This document shows, piece after piece, positions 52,715-61,747 of a stretch of DNA of 64,000 nucleotides; position 1 is the stretch's first letter; each line of letters begins with the position of its first letter. The stretch covers positions 1 to 64,000 of the forward strand of contig NZ_BIMK01000010.1 of NCBI RefSeq assembly GCF_004001045.1. The letters run 5' to 3'. This stretch comes from Paenibacillus chibensis (lineage in GTDB: Bacteria > Bacillota > Bacilli > Paenibacillales > Paenibacillaceae). The translations under genes and the position numbers were made by a program. The notes under the pieces are model-generated. The model saw only the letters and a list, made by a program, of their open reading frames with translations. It was not told the DNA's origin and searched no databases.

Positions 52715-53338
52715 ATGACTTCCCATCAACAACGTATGGACCCGAGGGTCGTACGGACACAGCGGCTGCTCAAGAACGCCCTTTTCGCCTTATTGGAAGA
52801 ACGCGGATATGATCAGGTGACCGTGCAGGACATTGCAGACCGGGCAACCGTCAAGCGCGCGACCTTTTATCTGCATTACAATGATAAACAGGATCTCATC
52901 CATCAATGCATTGCGGATTTGCTGGATGAATTAAGAGAATCCATCCAAAATCAGCAGGAGGACACGCTGCATTTTGATTATCTCGGCGGCCAAGCGCATC
53001 CGATCTTCATCCGGATGTTCAAGCATGTCGGCGAGCGCTTCCTGCAGTACCAGGCCCTGCTGGTCAACAACCGGATTCCAGCCTTCACCGCCGGGCTTCT
53101 GACGGTCCTGCATAACTTTATCTCGGAAGGCATCAACATGACGGAGCCCGATGACGCCAACCTTTCTGCCAAACGGGATGTGGTCATCAAGTACGTGGAA
53201 TCGGCATTCCTGGAGCTCATCATCTGGTGGGTCGAAAATCAAATGCCGTATCCCGAAGAAGAGATGGCCGAAATGCTGATGAATCTCTCCATCATGGGGC
53301 CTTACCGTGTCCGGCCCTATGAGAAAGCGACGCAATAA
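52715..53338 (+). CDS. TetR/AcrR-family transcriptional regulator
   Basis: A 207-residue TetR protein. The HTH is RTQRLLKNALFALLEERGYDQVTVQDIADRATVKRATFYLHYNDKQDLIHQCI. The C-terminal part resembles the TetR_C group of YsiA/DhaS-like regulators. Start: ATG ten bases after TCTGGAGG. It is followed by a terminator and then a convergent SDR gene; no obvious target is divergent from it, so the target may be itself or the SDR nearby. Confidence 0.92.
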   Translation: MTSHQQRMDPRVVRTQRLLKNALFALLEERGYDQVTVQDIADRATVKRATFYLHYNDKQDLIHQCIADLLDELRESIQNQQEDTLHFDYLGGQAHPIFIRMFKHVGERFLQYQALLVNNRIPAFTAGLLTVLHNFISEGINMTEPDDANLSAKRDVVIKYVESAFLELIIWWVENQMPYPEEEMAEMLMNLSIMGPYRVRPYEKATQ

Positions 53339-53382
53339 CCATGAAATGATCAACTTACTTTCACGAAAAGACGAATTTTAGC

Positions 53383-53425
53383 AAAAACCTCCCTGAACGG
53401 ATCCGCATCCGTTAGGGAGGTTTTT
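53383..53425. terminator. Bidirectional terminator between TetR and SDR genes
   Basis: AAAAACCTCCCT (53383-53394) pairs with AGGGAGGTTTTT (53414-53425) around an inner ACGGAT/ATCCGT stem. Confidence 0.93.
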
Positions 53426-53465
53426 GATTCTGCATATTTCGCAGTAGAACTCTAGCAGCTTGTTT

Positions 53466-54212
53466 TTACAGAGCGGTCCATCCGCCGTCAATGACCAGCT
53501 CGGCTCCCGTCATGAAGCGGGACTCGTCCGAAGCCAGGAAAACCACGCCGTAAGCCACGTCTTCAGGCTTGCCAAAGTAAGGAAGCTGCGTGAACGTTTT
53601 ATAATAAGGCGTTGCATCCTTGAAGCTTGGAGCCGTCATTGGCGTTTCAATAATGCCTGGATGCACGGTATTCACACGGACGCAATCCTTCGCGAACTCA
53701 ACCGCCGCACCTTTGGTAATGGCGCGAAGCGCTCCTTTGGCTGCGGTATAGGCGCTCGATCCCGCCATGCCCACAATGCCGCCGATCGAAGAAATATTGA
53801 TGACGGAACCGGAGCCGTTCTTTTGCATTTCAGGAATAGCGTATTTCATGCCCAGCATGCAGCCGTTGAGGTTGATATCCAGCACTTTGTTCCACTGCTC
53901 CATTTCCAGGTTGGCAATGGTCATCGTCGTGGATACGCCCGCGTTATTTACCAGAATGTCAATCTTGCCATAACGCTTCACGGTATCTTCCACAATTTGC
54001 TTCCACTCTTCCTCGGACGCAACGTTATGCTTGATGCCAATGGCGTCGCCGCCTGCTGCTTGAATCTCGGAAACGACCTCGTTCAGAGCCTCTTCCTTAA
54101 GGTCGGTTGCAACCACTTTCGCTCCTTCGCTCGCGAAAAGTTTAGCTTCTGCGGCCCCCATACCGTTCGCCGCACCAGTAATAATAGCTACTTTACCTGT
54201 CAAACGTCCCAT
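53466..54212 (-). CDS. Short-chain dehydrogenase/reductase (SDR)
   Basis: A 248-residue classical SDR. The nucleotide-binding TGAANGMG (residues 13-20), NNAG (89-92), catalytic S142 with Y155 and K159, and the PG motif HPGIIETPM are all there. Asp37 after the second strand favours NAD(H) over NADP(H). The family includes 3-oxoacyl-ACP reductases and cyclic alcohol or sugar dehydrogenases; the substrate is open. Start: ATG after GAGAGGAAGAGG. The convergent TetR gene may regulate it, which is only a guess. Confidence 0.93.
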   Translation of the reverse strand: MGRLTGKVAIITGAANGMGAAEAKLFASEGAKVVATDLKEEALNEVVSEIQAAGGDAIGIKHNVASEEEWKQIVEDTVKRYGKIDILVNNAGVSTTMTIANLEMEQWNKVLDINLNGCMLGMKYAIPEMQKNGSGSVINISSIGGIVGMAGSSAYTAAKGALRAITKGAAVEFAKDCVRVNTVHPGIIETPMTAPSFKDATPYYKTFTQLPYFGKPEDVAYGVVFLASDESRFMTGAELVIDGGWTAL

Positions 54213-54345
54213 ACTTCCTCTTCCTCTCTATGCGATAGTTCATGTTCGTTGTAATTGATTACAGTGAAAGTATACACCCATTCGTCTAGTTTGTGAAGTA
54301 TTATACATCATGTCATTTAAGTATCTCCGAATCAGGTGACGAGCT

Positions 54346-55641
54346 TCATTGCAGATAGGCTTCCTCCACCCATTGACACCACTGTGTATATTGATCTTGA
54401 TGCATCCGGGTAATACTATTTGCCCGGACACGCCGATGATAATAGCAGCCGTCTGCGAAAAATGGCTTGCCGGTTTGGAGAATCCTGATGATCATCAGCA
54501 TGTCTTCATAGAGACGTCCTGCTGCGGGGTCATCCGTCCGCCATCCGCCTAAACTCCGCAGCCTTTCTGTACGGAAGAGGCGCGGAGCCAGCGGAACACC
54601 GGAGACCAGCATTTGCTTCATATTGATCTCCTCCGGGTAGATATGCTTCTCTCTAAGGGATACATGAGCTGCTTGATCCTGTCTCCACACCGTATGGTTT
54701 GCATAGACAAGCACGGTGTCTTTCTCCACGGATTGCAGCTTATGCGCCATTTCCTCCACGCAAACCGGGTCCAGCCAGTCGTCTGCATCCAGCTCCAGCA
54801 GCCATGGCGCGCGCGCAAGCGGTAACGCCGCATTGAGCGCAGCTGCCTTGCCCCGATTGGACTCGATTCGGACAACCTGAATGCGGAGAGGATCTTCTTC
54901 CGCCCATTTGTTCATCATCCGCGGCGATTCGTCCGTTGAACCGTCGTCTACCAGGATCAGCTGCCATTCGCTGGCGGTTTGTCTTTGTATGCTTTTCACG
55001 GCCCATGGGATATAATCCGCGGCGTTATACGCCGCCAGCACGATGGTCAGCTCAGGAATTGCCTTTTCCGTAAGGGAAGCTGGAACGTTGCCTGCAGGGC
55101 AAACTAGGGGAGCAAGCTTGGCCCACTCCTCCGCTTTTCGCTTCCAGTCCTTCGATTTCCGGTTCGAAGGGCTCCAGTGCGGTACAGCAACCGTTCTTCC
55201 CCGAGCGATTAACGACAGCTTATGCATAAGCTCCCATTCAACCAACCAGTCAAAAGGCAGCTCCCCCGTTTCCGGAAACGTCAATTTCCCTTCCCGTATC
55301 AAGCCTATATTCCAGAGGACAGGTCCCGGCTCACCAGGACGGAACTTGGCTTGCAAGCTGCCGCTGTCTTCAGCGGTTCGAAGATGCATCCAGGCTAATC
55401 CAGCGGATTCTATTTCCCCTATTAAGCCATCCAAGCTCGCCATAAATCCAGGTAAAATTATGCTTCCTGCGCGGATGGTCATGCAAAACACATCTTCCGT
55501 AACCGCAATGATTTCATTGATCGTTCGAATATGTCCGGCGGGAACCGGAATGGTCTCGATCTCCTTCATTTCAACCGCGATGGATTCCAACGTTTCCCGT
55601 TCCCCGGTTCCGTGATCCGCTCCCAGTACGAAAATCTTCAC
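54346..55641 (-). CDS. Glycosyltransferase family 2 with an unfamiliar N-terminal region
   Basis: A 431-residue protein. The C-terminal 230 residues are a GT-A glycosyltransferase family 2 domain (TIVLAAYNAADYIPWAVKSIQRQ, VDDGSTDESP, and the DxD-type motif LDADDWLDP). The first 190 residues are unlike the GT domain and contain RTINEIIAVTEDVFCMTIRAGSII and a glycine-poor helix-strand pattern; they may be a second, degenerate nucleotide-sugar domain. Start: GTG 55641 after AAAGGGG. No polysaccharide cluster is adjacent, so the acceptor is unknown. Confidence 0.87.
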   Translation of the reverse strand: MKIFVLGADHGTGERETLESIAVEMKEIETIPVPAGHIRTINEIIAVTEDVFCMTIRAGSIILPGFMASLDGLIGEIESAGLAWMHLRTAEDSGSLQAKFRPGEPGPVLWNIGLIREGKLTFPETGELPFDWLVEWELMHKLSLIARGRTVAVPHWSPSNRKSKDWKRKAEEWAKLAPLVCPAGNVPASLTEKAIPELTIVLAAYNAADYIPWAVKSIQRQTASEWQLILVDDGSTDESPRMMNKWAEEDPLRIQVVRIESNRGKAAALNAALPLARAPWLLELDADDWLDPVCVEEMAHKLQSVEKDTVLVYANHTVWRQDQAAHVSLREKHIYPEEINMKQMLVSGVPLAPRLFRTERLRSLGGWRTDDPAAGRLYEDMLMIIRILQTGKPFFADGCYYHRRVRANSITRMHQDQYTQWCQWVEEAYLQ

Positions 55642-55804
55642 GACGCTTCCCCTTTCCAGTCTGGTCTATCATGTTTCCGTTTCCCTAAAGGATTCATTGA
55701 AGGGAAGCATGCCGATGTAATGTATATGATTTCAGCTCCAAATCGTTGCGCACAAAAAAACCGCCACGGCGGCGGTTTCTCTATCATGCGATGATTTTAT
55801 TCCT

Positions 55805-57586
55805 TCAGTCATGTTTTTCGAGCCAAACATCCTTAAAATCAATCCAGCCCAGAGCATTCAGGCTAATCCCCCGGACAAACGGATGCAAGAACGTATTTAA
55901 CAGGCGGTGATAAAGGAAAATAACGGAGGCTTCATCCCGGAGATACTGTTCAATTTCGCGCAATTTCACCCGTCTTGTTTCGATGAGGTCGGCGCTTAAC
56001 GCTTCATCGATTCGGTCCTTGATCCAGCTCATCCGTTCCTTGTCCAGGTATTTCTTTAGAACGCTGCTCTTATGCTCATAGGTCTCGATTTCGCATACTT
56101 CATCCTCTGCCAGCACAATGCTGGAGAAGGTCAAATCAGCATCTTTCCAGGCACTTTGATCCAGCAATTCTGTCCGGATTCCCCATTCCGCGAGGCGATT
56201 GCCGATCCACTCGGCGTCTTCTCTGTATTTATCGTAAATTGCCATACGAATCACCTGGCCGTCATAAGCCGCTTCCTTCAAGGCCGTCCGGACTCGTTCC
56301 GGACGAAGGGGATTAATAACACGCTTGCTGCTTACATCGGGCCGGAAACCAATCGCCGGCAGAATACGAGCACCTCCCAGCTCCTCAATCATCTCGCCGG
56401 GATGGATTATCATGCGCACGGCTCTGCGGAAGGCTTCGGACTGCTGGGCACCCGGCACGTTCAAATTCCATAACAGCATGGTGCATGCCTGCCGCAGTTT
56501 CCCTGAGGCTTCCTGAACCTCCCCGCCTCCAAGCTGTTCTTTGTCCCTAATATGGTCCCAGGTATGTAAAACGCCGGGATATCCAACGCTCTCCGGATCG
56601 CAATCCTCCGGCATGATCACAATATCCACGCCGTCCAGATAAGGTCTGCCTTCATGGTAGCTGCTGTGAGCCGCAAGTTCTATCCGGTGCTCCGAAAATG
56701 ACACGATCCGGAACGGCCCCGTACCGATCGGAAACTTCCAGAACTCACTTTCTTCGAGACCCGCCAGCTCAAAAGGAAGAATGGAGGCGCCGACGGAGCA
56801 CATATACCGGTCGAAAATCCGGTTCGGTCTGCGGAGCCTTATCCGTACCACCCGCGGTCCAATTGCTTCTAGGCTCGCCACTTCACGCAGAAGCCATTCG
56901 TTCAGGGTACCGCTGCGGAGCCGCTCAAAGCTGTACACCACATCCCGGCTCGTCAGCTCCTGGCCGTTATGAAACCGGATGCCTTTTCGCAGGTAAAACG
57001 TCCATTCCGTCGCGTCTTTATCCGAATTCCAATGATGGGCGATGCCCGGCACGATCCGTTCAAGCTGTTCGTCGAAGGATAACAGCCGGTCGAAAATCTG
57101 CCGCTGCAGATGCGAGTCAAACGCATAATTCGCTTCCGCGGGATCGAGCGTCCTCGGGGGATGGAGAACGGGGAAAATCAAGGTATCGCTCGGCATGCCT
57201 TCGCTGCCTTCTTCTTTTTTATAGCCGAAGTGCCCGTTCAGCCAGTCAAGGAACCTTTCCTTGGCAAGCGTGCCGCTGCCATAATTGCTCAGCATGTCAA
57301 AAGCCTGCTTATAATCGCCGTTTCGGGCAAGCCCTACAGACTGATGGAGCAGAAAGTCCTCCTTATCTGCCTTGAACAACATTTGCGAGTAATTTCCTCT
57401 CCCTCTTCCCGGTAACCACTCGACCAGTTGCTCCTCCACAAGCTTTTTCAGGATTAGCTTGGCATTCCGGACGGTGCAGAAGAGCGCTGCCGACAATTCC
57501 TCCAACGTCACTTCGACTGCTTTACCGCTCTCCCGGCCATCCGCAAAACGGTTGTAAAGAATCAGATATTGTTCATTCAAAAGCAT
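55805..57586 (-). CDS. SgrR-family transcriptional regulator (wHTH + SBP_bac_5)
   Basis: A 593-residue regulator. The N-terminal 110 residues are the SgrR_N winged helix (LEELSAALFCTVRNAKLILKKLVEEQLVEWLPGRGRGNYSQM). The remainder is a periplasmic-binding-protein type 5 domain (VLHPPRTLDPAEANYAFDSHLQRQIFDRLL, FHNGQELTSRDVVYSFERL) without signal peptide, used in the cytosol to bind a small molecule. In enterics SgrR responds to phosphosugar stress and controls the divergent sgrS. I choose ATG 57586 after GGAGGGTAGG; 35 codons upstream in frame lack support. A small gene diverges from it at 57717. Confidence 0.92.
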   Translation of the reverse strand: MLLNEQYLILYNRFADGRESGKAVEVTLEELSAALFCTVRNAKLILKKLVEEQLVEWLPGRGRGNYSQMLFKADKEDFLLHQSVGLARNGDYKQAFDMLSNYGSGTLAKERFLDWLNGHFGYKKEEGSEGMPSDTLIFPVLHPPRTLDPAEANYAFDSHLQRQIFDRLLSFDEQLERIVPGIAHHWNSDKDATEWTFYLRKGIRFHNGQELTSRDVVYSFERLRSGTLNEWLLREVASLEAIGPRVVRIRLRRPNRIFDRYMCSVGASILPFELAGLEESEFWKFPIGTGPFRIVSFSEHRIELAAHSSYHEGRPYLDGVDIVIMPEDCDPESVGYPGVLHTWDHIRDKEQLGGGEVQEASGKLRQACTMLLWNLNVPGAQQSEAFRRAVRMIIHPGEMIEELGGARILPAIGFRPDVSSKRVINPLRPERVRTALKEAAYDGQVIRMAIYDKYREDAEWIGNRLAEWGIRTELLDQSAWKDADLTFSSIVLAEDEVCEIETYEHKSSVLKKYLDKERMSWIKDRIDEALSADLIETRRVKLREIEQYLRDEASVIFLYHRLLNTFLHPFVRGISLNALGWIDFKDVWLEKHD

Positions 57587-57716
57587 TCGCCGCCTACCCT
57601 CCTTAGATCGCTTTCGCACGTAAAAGGGGAAAATCATTTTCGCAAGTATACACTTTTTAGACCCTTTTGAATAGATCATAATTGGAAACAAATAGAGACG
57701 AAGTGGAGGAAATGAA

Positions 57717-57914
57717 ATGCTGGAACATTATACGTTTGAAAAGCTGCTGGAATACGAACAGGCTGATCGCCATAATGCCATAAAAATCAAAAGGGAACAG
57801 GAAAAACACCTGGTGCATCAATTAAACAAGAAACAAAGCGTTCAAGAAAAATGGTATGTCATTCCGCTGAGATTATTCCGCAGGACGTTTCGACGCCAAA
57901 GATATCGAACCTGA
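57717..57914 (+). CDS. Small basic protein, 65 residues
   Basis: The frame starts with ATG eight bases after GGAGG and codes for a Lys/Arg/Gln-rich, largely helical protein (YTFEKLLEYEQADRHNAIKIKREQEKHLVHQL) with a basic C-terminal tail (RLFRRTFRRQRYRT). No membrane segment is evident. I do not recognise it. It diverges from the SgrR-like regulator across 130 bases, a position where regulators of this type often control the neighbour. Confidence 0.65.
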   Translation: MLEHYTFEKLLEYEQADRHNAIKIKREQEKHLVHQLNKKQSVQEKWYVIPLRLFRRTFRRQRYRT

Positions 57915-57956
57915 GCAGGCTTGGATTACACGGCGATCGGATCAGACCGTCATGAA

Positions 57957-57986
57957 AACAGCCAGGATATCCGTATCCTGGCTGTT
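57957..57986 (-). terminator. Terminator of the stalk-domain gene
   Basis: AACAGCCAGGATA (57957-57969), loop TCCG, TATCCTGGCTGTT (57974-57986). On the minus strand TTTC follows. It also lies just past the small plus-strand gene. Confidence 0.8.
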
Positions 57987-57996
57987 GCTTTGAAGC

Positions 57997-58683
57997 TTAT
58001 GGATTTGGGGCGTCGGACATCGGCTTAACGCCGACCGTAATGCCTGTATCATCCGGGTCCTGCAGATATATGTCCGAAATAGCCCATCTCTCATAGATAG
58101 GGTCATCGTCCTTCTCGACGATGATTAAAGCTTTGCCGGTGGCGATCGTTTGGGTCTGGGCAATCAGGGGATAGTCGAAAGTGATTTGCACTTTTCCCGC
58201 TGTCAGCGTTTTGGACGTCAGCTTATCCACGGGTCCCATATGCGGACTGGAGCCTCCCGTGACCCAAAAATCATCCTCGAATTCGGCTTTGGTTGACTTC
58301 TGCATTGCAGGCGTCATGACCGCATACTGCAGCGGCCCGCTTCGTCGCTGAACCCCGCGAATCCAGGTCCGGACCGCCTCTTCAGGCGTTTCCGCTTCAA
58401 GCCCATTCAGATAACCGTTAACCTGATGGGATAAATGGGAGGCTTCAGGCAGGGACACATAGATGTTATTGTCCTTGTACGTCACTTCCCCTTTTAGCGT
58501 CTCTACGATCTCTCGCAGAGAAACCATGGACGTTCCATTCTCGACCTTTAGCTTAAAATAAGAGCTTGCATATCCGGCCTTGTTAATATAAATTCCCGGG
58601 CCGGACGTTAAGGCTAATGCGGTGCCTGATATCAGCATAAACGCAGAGCAAGCGGCAATCATAATCTTGAATCTTTTTTTCAT
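57997..58683 (-). CDS. Secreted copper-amine-oxidase-N-like stalk-domain protein
   Basis: A 228-residue exported protein with a classical signal peptide (MKKRFKIMIAACSAFMLISG, cleavage after ALA about residue 25). The first domain resembles the stalk or copper amine oxidase N-terminal domain common in Paenibacillus (VENGTSMVSLREIVETLKGEVTYKDNNIYV). The second half is a NTF2-like or unknown domain with ETPEEAVRTWIRGVQRRSGPLQYAVMTPAMQ. Start: ATG after TAGGAG. It follows the two-component kinase after 96 bases and may be the sixth gene of that operon or have its own promoter. Confidence 0.82.
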   Translation of the reverse strand: MKKRFKIMIAACSAFMLISGTALALTSGPGIYINKAGYASSYFKLKVENGTSMVSLREIVETLKGEVTYKDNNIYVSLPEASHLSHQVNGYLNGLEAETPEEAVRTWIRGVQRRSGPLQYAVMTPAMQKSTKAEFEDDFWVTGGSSPHMGPVDKLTSKTLTAGKVQITFDYPLIAQTQTIATGKALIIVEKDDDPIYERWAISDIYLQDPDDTGITVGVKPMSDAPNP

Positions 58684-58779
58684 CGCATAATCTCCTAACG
58701 GAACTGTCTGTTATTTATTTACAATTCCATTTTAGTAGATTTGCCCATCCGTAGGGTTACAAGCGGGTTACGTTTTGGT

Positions 58780-60264
58780 TTAAAAATCCACATGATTGGC
58801 TTCCGAGGCGTCCATCCGAACCGTAAACGCAACACACGCTCCACCCTCCTGCCTGTTCATGGCTTGTATGCTGCCTCCGTGCTTTTCCGCAATGACCTTT
58901 GCCGTATACAAGCCCAAACCGGATTGCCCTTTGTCGCCCTTGTAAAACTTGTCAAATAGCCGGGGGAGCTCCCGCGCCTTGAATCCCGGACCGTTATCGC
59001 AAACTTCGAATTCCAGATACTTCGCCTGCCTTTTCACGCATACCCCCAGCCATCCCCCTGTGCCGGGCAGATACCGCAAGCTGTTCGATATCAGGTTGTC
59101 GAGCACTTGGCCGACTCTTTGAACGTCGATGTATACGTCCGAAGAACCATCAGGCGATAAATCCTCATAGCGAAAATCGCATTCTGTTCGGTGGGCGGAA
59201 CACATATAGCGTATTTCCCGCTCTTTGTCCTGCAAAAATGCATGCAGCCGAACCCGCTCGACCCGCAATGGAAAATACTCCATATCCTTTTCCGAAGCGA
59301 TCTGCACGTCCTGAATGAGACGGTTCACGCGCTGGATGTTGTCCTCGATAACCTTGAGATGAGCTTCGGCCTTGTCCCGTGTCAATTCCGGTGCGTCGGC
59401 CAGCAGCTCGACATTCCCCTGGATCACCGTCATCGGCGTCCGAAAATCATGGGCAATGGCATCCATCATGTCCCTCCGTTCCTGTTCGAGCTTCCATTCC
59501 CTCAGCAAGGAATCCTTGAGTTCACTGCGCATATTTTCAAACGATTCCGTCAGCAGTCCCAGCTCGTTGTCCGCCATATAACGGATCGTAAAATCGAGAT
59601 CCCTGTCGCGGATGCGCCGCGAGGCTTCGATCAGCTCATGCACCGGGCGGGCGATCCGTTTGCCGGTTTTGGCCGCAAACAGGTACGTGAACAGCGCAAT
59701 ATACAGAAACGGCGACACAATAAAGATCAGGATGATCAACAGTTGAATCCAATTGAATCCGGTTTGGTTTTTGCCGGAGACTTCCAGCTTATACTGAAGC
59801 AAAACGGCACCCTTCAAATCTCCCGCGTATGAGGTCACAGGAACGATTTTGATGAATCTCCCGCCAAAGCCAAACGAGGCATCCGCCGAAACGGTTTTGT
59901 TCAGTGTATCGATCAATGCGGTTCTGTTCCCGATTATCCGTCCGGGTAACGTCCCGTACAAAGGCACGCCATCCAAATCCGCCACCTGATATCGGATGCC
60001 TTCGGACGGGATTCTATTCTCAAGCCCCTGCCTTGCTTCAGGCTTCATGATGTCTGCATGCTGTATCCGGATATATTTCGCAATTTCCGGAAGCTGGTTT
60101 TCATATGCATTGGCCGGCTGGATCCAGCTGCTGTTCGACAACCACCAGACGCCGCAACCGATCGTCACGATGGAACAGAGCAAGCTGAGCAGCATAATCC
60201 AGACAAATGTCAGCATCAGCTGTCTTTTTAACGGGAGCCGTTCAATACGTCCGATCTTTCCCAT
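58780..60264 (-). CDS. Sensor histidine kinase of the LanFEG-like operon
   Basis: A 494-residue membrane kinase. Two helices (about residues 18-45 and 172-198) flank a roughly 125-residue extracytoplasmic domain. A HAMP domain (RRIRDRDLDFTIRYMADNELGLLTESF) leads to HisKA with AHDFRTPMTV (H272) and an HATPase domain (NLISNSLRYLP, DNGPGF, GQSGLGL). It overlaps the response regulator by 37 bases on the same strand, so they are a cognate pair. I choose ATG 60264 over one six codons earlier for its GGGGG upstream. The sensor domain differs from the short intramembrane sensors of Bce systems. Confidence 0.93.
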   Translation of the reverse strand: MGKIGRIERLPLKRQLMLTFVWIMLLSLLCSIVTIGCGVWWLSNSSWIQPANAYENQLPEIAKYIRIQHADIMKPEARQGLENRIPSEGIRYQVADLDGVPLYGTLPGRIIGNRTALIDTLNKTVSADASFGFGGRFIKIVPVTSYAGDLKGAVLLQYKLEVSGKNQTGFNWIQLLIILIFIVSPFLYIALFTYLFAAKTGKRIARPVHELIEASRRIRDRDLDFTIRYMADNELGLLTESFENMRSELKDSLLREWKLEQERRDMMDAIAHDFRTPMTVIQGNVELLADAPELTRDKAEAHLKVIEDNIQRVNRLIQDVQIASEKDMEYFPLRVERVRLHAFLQDKEREIRYMCSAHRTECDFRYEDLSPDGSSDVYIDVQRVGQVLDNLISNSLRYLPGTGGWLGVCVKRQAKYLEFEVCDNGPGFKARELPRLFDKFYKGDKGQSGLGLYTAKVIAEKHGGSIQAMNRQEGGACVAFTVRMDASEANHVDF

Positions 60265-60938
60265 TTGTAGCCAACCCCCCATACCGTTGCAATGTAGCTG
60301 TTCACGGGATCCACATGGACCAGCTTGGCACGAATTTTCTTGATATGCTCTGTCACCGTGCTAATATCGCCGCTGGCTTCGAGTCCCCAGATCCGGTCAT
60401 AAATTTGCTCTTTGGAAAATACCTGGCCCGGATGCAGCGCAAGCAGCTCCACGATATCAAATTCCTTGGCTGTCAGCGGAACGGCGGCATGCTGAAGCAG
60501 CACTTCGCGTCCTTTCAGGTCGATGCGCAGCAAGCCGTAACGTAGGAGCGACCGGACTGCGGCGCCTTCTATTTTCCGCCGGCTCCCCCTCAAATGTGCG
60601 CCAACCCGGGCTTTGAGCTCGCGCAGGCTGAAGGGCTTCGTAATATAATCATCACCGCCGATGGACAAGCCTTGAATGCGGTCAGCCTCCGTCTGTCTTG
60701 CGCTGACGAACAGGATGGGACAGCTGACCTCGTCCCGGATCATCTGGCACAGCTCGAAGCCGTTTATGCCCGGCATCATGACATCAAGGATAATCAAGTC
60801 TGGCGAACGGGACAGCATATTCAGGGCCGAAGCCCCGTCAGAAGCCGTAATCACCTCATACCCTTCGGCTGTCATCGCCTGCTCAATCAGCGATACAATG
60901 TCGGCCTCATCATCCACGATCATTATCTTTTCTTGCAT
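60228..60938 (-). CDS. Response regulator, OmpR family
   Basis: A 236-residue regulator. The receiver has the acidic pair in IMIVDDEAD and phosphoacceptor D52 in LIILDVMMPGINGFELC, K in ITKPFSLREL. The C-terminus is an OmpR-type winged helix (VPLTAKEFDIVELLALHPGQVFSKEQIYDRIWG). Start: ATG 60938 after GGGAGTGTGG. It follows the permease gene after 25 bases and overlaps the kinase, so ABC transporter and two-component system are one operon. It likely activates that operon. Confidence 0.95.
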   Translation of the reverse strand: MQEKIMIVDDEADIVSLIEQAMTAEGYEVITASDGASALNMLSRSPDLIILDVMMPGINGFELCQMIRDEVSCPILFVSARQTEADRIQGLSIGGDDYITKPFSLRELKARVGAHLRGSRRKIEGAAVRSLLRYGLLRIDLKGREVLLQHAAVPLTAKEFDIVELLALHPGQVFSKEQIYDRIWGLEASGDISTVTEHIKKIRAKLVHVDPVNSYIATVWGVGYKWERSDVLNGSR

Positions 60939-60963
60939 CTTCCACACTCCCGCAATCCGGGCA

Positions 60964-61734
60964 TTACTTCACCCAATTTCTACGATTCCACCACCACATT
61001 GTAACGGCAAAACCAGGAATCATACAAACCATCACCGGTAAAATGAACGGGTGAGCGTAACTTCCCGCCATCCATTGAAAAATCGTCGAGATGCCGAACA
61101 GCAAAAAGCTGAACGTATTCGAAAGGTACATGGAACCGACCGCAACGGCAACCCAGCCGAGATAGCAGATGATCGGGCTTGGCAGTATGGTGCAAACGAG
61201 TCCTGTCAGACTCAGCTGCGCCAGCAGGATCAATAGGAATAGCCCGTATGATTCAAGACAATACATCATCGCCTCTAGCTTATGATAAGATCGTTCCGGA
61301 TTTAAAAATACGACTTCGTCTACACTCGGCTTAAACATATGGCCGACAATCTCTCCGGCGGCAAAAGTAACCAAGAGAAAGATCCCCATCATGAACGCCA
61401 AGTTGATCCATTTCGCCGCAAACATCCGCATCACTGAAACCGGTCTGATCAGTACCAGTCGAAGCTGTCCTGCATGATACTCGCCGTTAAAGCTGTCGAT
61501 CATCAGGATCGGACCGATAATGAGCACCAGAAAAAAGGACACTTCTTTTAACAGGAACAACGGAAAGTTCTGCGCGGTAAGCGGTACCGTCGAGACATTA
61601 TCGAAGGCCCCCAGGGTTTGCATCAGCAGAAACATACAATCCAATAAAACGATACCAACGAAGAGCAGCAGGCTGACCATAGTTTTTTTGCGTTTCCACA
61701 TCCGCTGCCAGTCGCTTTGCAATAGCTGCCACAT
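60964..61734 (-). CDS. ABC-2-type permease subunit 2 (LanG-like)
   Basis: A 256-residue permease with six hydrophobic segments. The N-terminal WQLLQSDWQRMWKRKKTMVSLLLF and the loop SFNGEYHAGQLRLVLIRPVSVMRMFAAKW are shared with the preceding permease, so the two are paralogues. It starts 13 bases after that gene, behind AGGAGG. With the ATPase and the other permease it forms an exporter of the LanFEG (lantibiotic immunity) type. Confidence 0.9.
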   Translation of the reverse strand: MWQLLQSDWQRMWKRKKTMVSLLLFVGIVLLDCMFLLMQTLGAFDNVSTVPLTAQNFPLFLLKEVSFFLVLIIGPILMIDSFNGEYHAGQLRLVLIRPVSVMRMFAAKWINLAFMMGIFLLVTFAAGEIVGHMFKPSVDEVVFLNPERSYHKLEAMMYCLESYGLFLLILLAQLSLTGLVCTILPSPIICYLGWVAVAVGSMYLSNTFSFLLFGISTIFQWMAGSYAHPFILPVMVCMIPGFAVTMWWWNRRNWVK

Positions 61735-61747
61735 TAGCTTTTCCTCC

